Positions 59,781 to 64,000 of a stretch of 64,000 bases of DNA are shown here, piece by piece (within the stretch, counting starts at the first letter, position 1; every line of letters starts with the position of its first letter). The notes beneath the pieces were generated by a model. That model did no database searches. It was given only the letters and a program-made list of their open reading frames with translations, and was not told the origin of the DNA. The position numbers and the translations under genes were made by a program. The stretch is from Ammoniphilus sp. YIM 78166 (GTDB lineage Bacteria; Bacillota; Bacilli; Aneurinibacillales; RAOX-1): NCBI RefSeq assembly GCF_004522215.1, contig NZ_SDLR01000002.1, positions 1 through 64,000 on the forward strand. The letters run 5' to 3'.

Positions 59781-61241
59781 ATGTCTATTTTTGAAAGAAA
59801 AATCATGGAAATACATAATGCACTAAATCAAAAAGAACTTAGTGTAACTGAACTGGTTGAAGCTTCTTTTGCGCGTATTCGAGAAACAGAACCCCAAGTG
59901 GGAGCGTTTCTGACCCTGAATGAAGAAGGTGCAAAAGAAAAAGCGAAGCAGCTCGATGCACAAGTCGGCAGCGAAGAAGAAATGGGGCTCCTCTTCGGTC
60001 TTCCGATGGCGATTAAGGATAATATCGTAACCGAGCGAATCAGAACCACGGCAGGAAGCAAAATCCTCGCTAACTATGATCCGATTTATAACGCATCCGT
60101 CATGGACCGACTCAACGCTTCCGAAGCGGTACTGGTGGGTAAAACCAATATGGATGAATTCGGAATGGGGAGTTCAACTGAGAATTCAGGATTCCAGAAA
60201 ACGTATAACCCTTGGAATGCAGAATATGTCCCAGGCGGTTCGAGTGGTGGATCTGCGGCAGCTATAGCAGCGGGACAAGCTTATTTTGCCTTAGGAACGG
60301 ATACTGGCGGATCGATTCGCCAACCCGCTGCTTTTTGTGGTGTGGTCGGTTTAAAGCCAACCTATGGCCTCGTTTCTCGCTTTGGTTTAGTTTCTTACGC
60401 ATCATCCCTTGATACGATCGGTCCCATTACGAAGTCGGTAGAAGATGCCGCTTATGTCCTTTCGGCGATTGCTGCCCATGATCCGTATGATTCCACCTCA
60501 GCCGAAGTGGAGATTCCAGACTATCTTTCCATGCTTACAGGTGAGGTAAAAGGATTGAAGGTAGGCGTGCCTAAAGAATTGTTAGGGGAGGGAATTGACC
60601 CTGACGTAAAGGCAAGAGTTGCAGAGGCACTTAAGGTGCTAGAGGGTATGGGAGCTATCGTTGAGGAAGTCTCCTTGCCTCATACGGAATATGCGGTACC
60701 TACGTATTACATTTTGGCTCCATCCGAAGCGTCCTCCAACTTGGCCCGTTACGACGGAGTTCGATATGGCGTTCGCAGTGATAATGCTAAAAATCTAATT
60801 GAAATGTACAAGGAAACTAGAAGCCACGGGTTCGGTTCTGAGGTCAAGAAACGCGTAATGCTAGGAACTTATGCCCTAAGCTCTGGTTACTATGATGCTT
60901 ACTATAAGAAGGCGCAAAAGGTTCGTACCTTGATTAAGCAGGACTTTGACCAGTTGTTTGCTAAGTATGATGTGATCATTGGACCTACAGCGCCAACGAC
61001 AGCCTTCAAAATTGGAGAGAAAACAGCCGATCCATTGACCATGTATTTAAATGACATTTGCACCATCCCAGTGAGTCTTGCGGGAATCCCCGCGATTAGC
61101 GTTCCTTGTGGCTTAGCTTCTAATGGGATGCCGGTTGGACTGCAGATTATGGGTAAGCATTTTGACGAAGCTACCATTCTACGTGTAGCTCATGCCTTTG
61201 AACAAAATACAGAACACCACAAGGCTAGACCGAAGCTGTAG
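59781..61241 (+). CDS. gatA: Asp-tRNA(Asn)/Glu-tRNA(Gln) amidotransferase subunit A
   Basis: The glutaminase subunit (amidase-signature family) releasing ammonia for transamidation. The 486-residue protein has the Ser-cisSer-Lys catalytic triad at Lys79 (PMAIKDNI), Ser154 ([12 protein letters not shown]) and Ser178 ([16 protein letters not shown]). AGGGGGGAAG precedes the ATG. It is 16 bases after gatC and 17 before gatB. Presence of gatCAB implies indirect Gln-tRNA formation, as in other Bacillales. Confidence 0.97.
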   Translation: MSIFERKIMEIHNALNQKELSVTELVEASFARIRETEPQVGAFLTLNEEGAKEKAKQLDAQVGSEEEMGLLFGLPMAIKDNIVTERIRTTAGSKILANYDPIYNASVMDRLNASEAVLVGKTNMDEFGMGSSTENSGFQKTYNPWNAEYVPGGSSGGSAAAIAAGQAYFALGTDTGGSIRQPAAFCGVVGLKPTYGLVSRFGLVSYASSLDTIGPITKSVEDAAYVLSAIAAHDPYDSTSAEVEIPDYLSMLTGEVKGLKVGVPKELLGEGIDPDVKARVAEALKVLEGMGAIVEEVSLPHTEYAVPTYYILAPSEASSNLARYDGVRYGVRSDNAKNLIEMYKETRSHGFGSEVKKRVMLGTYALSSGYYDAYYKKAQKVRTLIKQDFDQLFAKYDVIIGPTAPTTAFKIGEKTADPLTMYLNDICTIPVSLAGIPAISVPCGLASNGMPVGLQIMGKHFDEATILRVAHAFEQNTEHHKARPKL

Positions 61242-61258
61242 AAGGGAGGAAACAGAAG

Positions 61259-62689
61259 ATGAAATACGAAACGGTTATCGGACTGGAAGTTCATGCTGAG
61301 CTTTCCACCGAATCTAAAATATTCTGCGGCTGCTCCACCGAATTCGGCGCTCCGCCCAATACGCATACGTGCCCGATTTGTCTGGGCCATCCGGGCGTGC
61401 TTCCTGTATTGAACAAACAGGCGTTGGAATTTGCCATCAAAGCTTCATTAGCCTTGAATTGCAAGATTAACCAAGTGTCCAAGTTTGACCGCAAAAATTA
61501 TTTCTATCCTGATTCACCGAAGGCTTATCAGATTTCGCAGTATGATCAGCCGGTTGGTGAACATGGCTGGATTGATATTGAAGTGAATGGGGAAACCAAA
61601 AGAATTGGGATTACTAGGCTGCACCTCGAAGAGGATGCTGGGAAACTGGTGCACTCGGATTATGCCGATGCTACCTTAGTGGACTTTAACCGGGTTGGGG
61701 TTCCTTTAGTAGAGATTGTATCGGAGCCTGATATTCGCACACCAGAAGAAGCGAAGGCTTATCTTGAGAAGTTAAAGTCTATCCTGCAGTACTGTGAAGT
61801 ATCGGATGTTAAAATGGAGCAGGGATCCTTACGCTGTGATGCCAACATCAGCTTGCGTCCTTACGGACAAGAACAATTCGGAACCAAAGCCGAGTTGAAA
61901 AATATGAACTCCTTCCGCAATGTTCAGCGCGGATTGGAGTATGAGCAGCAGCGCCAAGCCGAGATTCTAGATCAGGGCGGAACCATAGTTCAAGAAACGC
62001 GCCGCTGGGATGATGCCAATGCGCGAACCATTACCATGCGTGGCAAAGAAGAAGCCCATGACTATCGCTACTTCCCGGATCCAGATCTAGTTAAGATGAA
62101 CATTGGCTCCGAGTGGATCGAAGAAATTAGAGCTACGATTCCTGAACTACCTGATGCAAGACAGGCTCGTTATGTTCAAGAATATGGCTTGCCCGCGACG
62201 GACGCAGGGGTATTAACCGCTTCTAAGGAGATCTCGGACTTCTTCCAAGCTGCTGTGGCTACCGGAGCGGATGCCAAGCTCGTTTCGAACTACATCATGG
62301 GTGATCTGATGGGCTATTTGAATGCCAATCAGCTAGAACTAGGTGATGTAAAGATTACAGCGGTTGGTCTCGGTGAGATGGTAAACCTTATTGCAAAAGG
62401 AACCATCAGCACAAAAATTGCCAAAACCGTGTTCAAAGAAATGATCGAGACAGGGAAAGAACCAGCTAAGATTGTAGAAGAGCAAGGACTCGTACAAATC
62501 AGCGATGAGGGAGCAATCGCCGGGATTATTGCCGAAGTGGTGGCGAAAAACCCTCAATCAGTAGAAGATTATAAAGCAGGGAAAACACAAGCCATCGGGT
62601 TCCTCGTCGGGCAAGTGATGAAGGCAACCAAAGGAAAGGCGAACCCGGGTATGGTGAATAAGCTATTGCAGGAAGAATTGAATAAATAG
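61259..62689 (+). CDS. gatB: Asp-tRNA(Asn)/Glu-tRNA(Gln) amidotransferase subunit B
   Basis: The kinase/transamidase subunit acting on misacylated tRNA. The 476-residue protein starts [28 protein letters not shown] with the zinc-ligand cysteines (Cys23, Cys25, then CPICLGHPG). The core [12 protein letters not shown] follows, and [17 protein letters not shown] completes the family signature. A C-terminal YqeY-like tail is present. AGGGAGGAAACAG precedes the ATG. A terminator follows. Confidence 0.97.
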   Translation: MKYETVIGLEVHAELSTESKIFCGCSTEFGAPPNTHTCPICLGHPGVLPVLNKQALEFAIKASLALNCKINQVSKFDRKNYFYPDSPKAYQISQYDQPVGEHGWIDIEVNGETKRIGITRLHLEEDAGKLVHSDYADATLVDFNRVGVPLVEIVSEPDIRTPEEAKAYLEKLKSILQYCEVSDVKMEQGSLRCDANISLRPYGQEQFGTKAELKNMNSFRNVQRGLEYEQQRQAEILDQGGTIVQETRRWDDANARTITMRGKEEAHDYRYFPDPDLVKMNIGSEWIEEIRATIPELPDARQARYVQEYGLPATDAGVLTASKEISDFFQAAVATGADAKLVSNYIMGDLMGYLNANQLELGDVKITAVGLGEMVNLIAKGTISTKIAKTVFKEMIETGKEPAKIVEEQGLVQISDEGAIAGIIAEVVAKNPQSVEDYKAGKTQAIGFLVGQVMKATKGKANPGMVNKLLQEELNK

Positions 62690-62708
62690 GCAGTCAAAAT
62701 CACAAGGG

Positions 62709-62761
62709 AAGGGCTTCTCTCAACTGTTATGTTGATGAAGAAGCCCTTTCTTTGTTTTTTT
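62709..62761 (+). terminator. terminator of gatCAB
   Basis: AAGGGCTTCT (62709-62718) pairs with AGAAGCCCTT (62739-62748), and CAAC/GTTG pairs inside. A T-rich tail follows. Confidence 0.75.
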
Positions 62762-63428
62762 TGGGGCATCAAAGCCTGGATTAGGGCAGCAAAGCTGTGG
62801 TTTGATGCCCTGTAAGCCAGCCGAAGCCCTGATGGGGGTATCAAAGCCAAGGTTTGATGCCCTGCAAGCCAGCCGAAGCCTAGATTGGGGCATCAAAGCC
62901 TGGATTAGGGCATCAACGCCCCTGTTTGATGCCCTGCAAGCCAGCCGAAGCCCCAATCAGGGCACCAAAACCCCTGTTTAATGCCCTGCAAGCGAGCCGA
63001 AGCCTAGATTGGGGCAGCAAAACCCCTGTTTGATGCCCTGAAAGCGAGCCGGTGCCCTGATCAGGGCACCAAAACTCCTGTTTGATGCCCTGCAAGCCAG
63101 CCGAAGCCCCAATCAGGGCACCAAAACCCCTGTTTAATGCCCTGCAAGCGAGCCGAAGCCTAGATTGGGGCACCAAAACCCCTGTTTGATGCCCTGAAAG
63201 CGAGCCGGTGCCCTGATCAGGGCACCAAAACTCCTGTTTGATGCCCTGCAAGCCAGCCGAAGCCTAGATTGGGGCATCAAAGCCCCTGTTTGATGCCCTG
63301 CAAGCCAGCCGAAGCCTGGATTGGGGCATCAAAGCCCCTGTTTGATGCCCTGCAAGCAAGCCGAAGCCCGGATCAGGGCATCAAAGCCCCTGTTTGATGC
63401 TCTTTAAGCTAGCCGAAGCCCAAATAAA
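62756..63428. repeat. second 52-bp tandem repeat array, about 12 copies, each with a hairpin
   Basis: The unit runs GATGCCCTGCAAGCCAGCCG, then AAGCCTAGATTGGGGCATCA and AAGCCCCTGTTT. Copies start near 62804, 62856, 62928, 62980, 63032, 63084 and every 52 bases to 63396, with one 20-bp internal duplication. GGGCATCAAA and TTTGATGCCC in each unit form a 10-bp stem around a short loop. Copies are diverged but in two or three recurring variants. There is no plausible gene: short minus-strand frames here are repetitive artefacts. Confidence 0.88.
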
Positions 63429-63429
63429 G

Positions 63430-63684
63430 CCCCGCTCTCCATACAAGTGAACAATTTATGAAACCCTCACTTTATGAACCTTTCATGACACCGTGTGTTC
63501 TGAGAAAACGAAAGAAAAACAGAGAAAACAAAAGAAAACAAGAGATTCTTTCTTACTAGAAGCTCTCAATTGAACGTTGTTTCATTTTACTTAAAACCCT
63601 ATGATTAAGGTGTAATCAAAACGTAATAATCTGATCTGAACATCAGAAGACTATATGATCGTCGCCTAAGAAGGAGGAGTAACC
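63430..63684. other. region between repeat array and pflB
   Basis: An AT-rich stretch. TTATGAACCTTTCATGA (63471-63487) is a near palindrome that could bind a redox regulator such as Rex or Fnr, as expected for a fermentative gene, but the match is loose. An A/G-rich tract (about 63500-63545) follows. AAGGAGGAG just before 63685 is the pflB ribosome binding site. No clear promoter was identified. Confidence 0.3.
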
Positions 63685-64000
63685 ATGTTGGATATAAAGG
63701 AGCTACAACAACAAAACGTGAGGTTTGCTGCCTGGAAGGAATTTCGCTCAGGAACCTGGATCAATGAGGTGAATGTGAGGGAGTTTATCCAGTCCAACTG
63801 GACTCCTTATCATGGGGATGAGAAGTTTTTGGCAGGCCCTACAGAAAGAACAACGAACCTGCATCGTATGACTGAGGAACTGTATAAGTTAGAGCGTGAA
63901 AAAGGCGGAGTGTTAGACATTGATACCAAGGTTCCTTCTAGTATTACTTCCCATGCTCCAGGGTATTTAGATAAAAATAAAGAAAAAATTGTGGGGATGC
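63685..64000 (+). CDS. pflB: pyruvate formate-lyase, N-terminal part (runs off the window)
   Basis: The first 105 residues of formate C-acetyltransferase, the oxygen-sensitive glycyl-radical enzyme splitting pyruvate into formate and acetyl-CoA. Recognisable stretches are WKEFRSGTWINEVNVREFIQ, NWTPYHGDEKFLAGPTERT, EKGGVLDIDTKVPSSITSHAPGYLDK and KIVGM. The start has AAGGAGGAG about 7 nt upstream. The active-site cysteines and the C-terminal radical glycine are beyond the window. Its presence indicates fermentative, at least facultatively anaerobic growth. Confidence 0.93.
   Translation, partial: MLDIKELQQQNVRFAAWKEFRSGTWINEVNVREFIQSNWTPYHGDEKFLAGPTERTTNLHRMTEELYKLEREKGGVLDIDTKVPSSITSHAPGYLDKNKEKIVGM

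Noticed and set aside
62569..63251. Repetitive minus-strand frames after gatB
   Set aside because: They are translations of the second 52-bp array and of the gatB antisense strand. There are no family motifs and no ribosome binding sites.
62756..63428. Possible CRISPR array or replication origin iterons
   Set aside because: Units are contiguous and variant rather than repeat plus unique spacer. No replication gene, DnaA boxes or cas genes are nearby.

Overview
The window looks like the chromosome of a low-to-moderate GC Gram-positive spore former of the order Bacillales. The gene order purEKBCSQLFMNHD, yerA, yerB, yerC, pcrB, pcrA, ligA, gatCAB follows the Bacillus subtilis backbone. A SleB-type cell-wall hydrolase and a SinI-like peptide point the same way. 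I cannot name the genus; the Brevibacillus/Aneurinibacillus/Ammoniphilus side of the order is a guess. No rRNA, tRNA, CRISPR array or insertion sequence was recognised.

Layout. 1-5,100 is a xylose module (xylA, xylB, XylE-type symporter) with two tiny membrane peptides. 5,200-8,240 is a small catabolic locus of unknown substrate: a GntR/UTRA repressor with two perfect palindromic operators, a carboxylate-type permease and an amidohydrolase. 8,274-8,518 (minus strand) holds a SelW/Rdx thioredoxin-like gene in which both cysteine codons of the CxxC motif are TGA; it also has a frameshift. 8,670-11,070 carries cheW, an Atg22-like MFS gene and a sleB-like gene. 11,340-15,570 is a MoxR, DUF58 and transglutaminase operon. 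15,600-31,753 is purine metabolism: guaA, a PbuG-type permease, then a twelve-gene IMP operon in which most neighbours overlap or nearly touch, fronted by a PurR-box-like site but no purine riboswitch.

31,750-41,220 holds two small membrane genes, an adenine-deaminase homologue, a complete branched-chain amino acid ABC operon (livJHMGF), yerB and yerC. 41,324-47,487 is a fructosamine (Amadori product) locus, frlD divergent from frlR-frlB-frlO-frlN-frlM, with AT-rich palindromic operators. 47,500-48,980 is a gene-free repeat region containing a 52-bp tandem array. 48,987-55,316 holds pcrB, three covarying hairpins, an intein-interrupted pcrA, and ligA. 55,456-59,383 holds a SinI-like peptide, a GNAT gene, rocA, a tagO-like gene and a ybjQ-like gene. 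59,474-62,689 is gatCAB. 62,756-63,428 is a second, unrelated 52-bp tandem array, and the window ends inside pyruvate formate-lyase.

The most unusual items are the possible UxxU selenoprotein with a bSECIS-like hairpin, the PcrA intein whose insert resembles a GIY-YIG nuclease, the three covarying hairpins between pcrB and pcrA, and two unrelated tandem arrays with the same 52-bp period. All calls come from reading the sequence; no database search was run.
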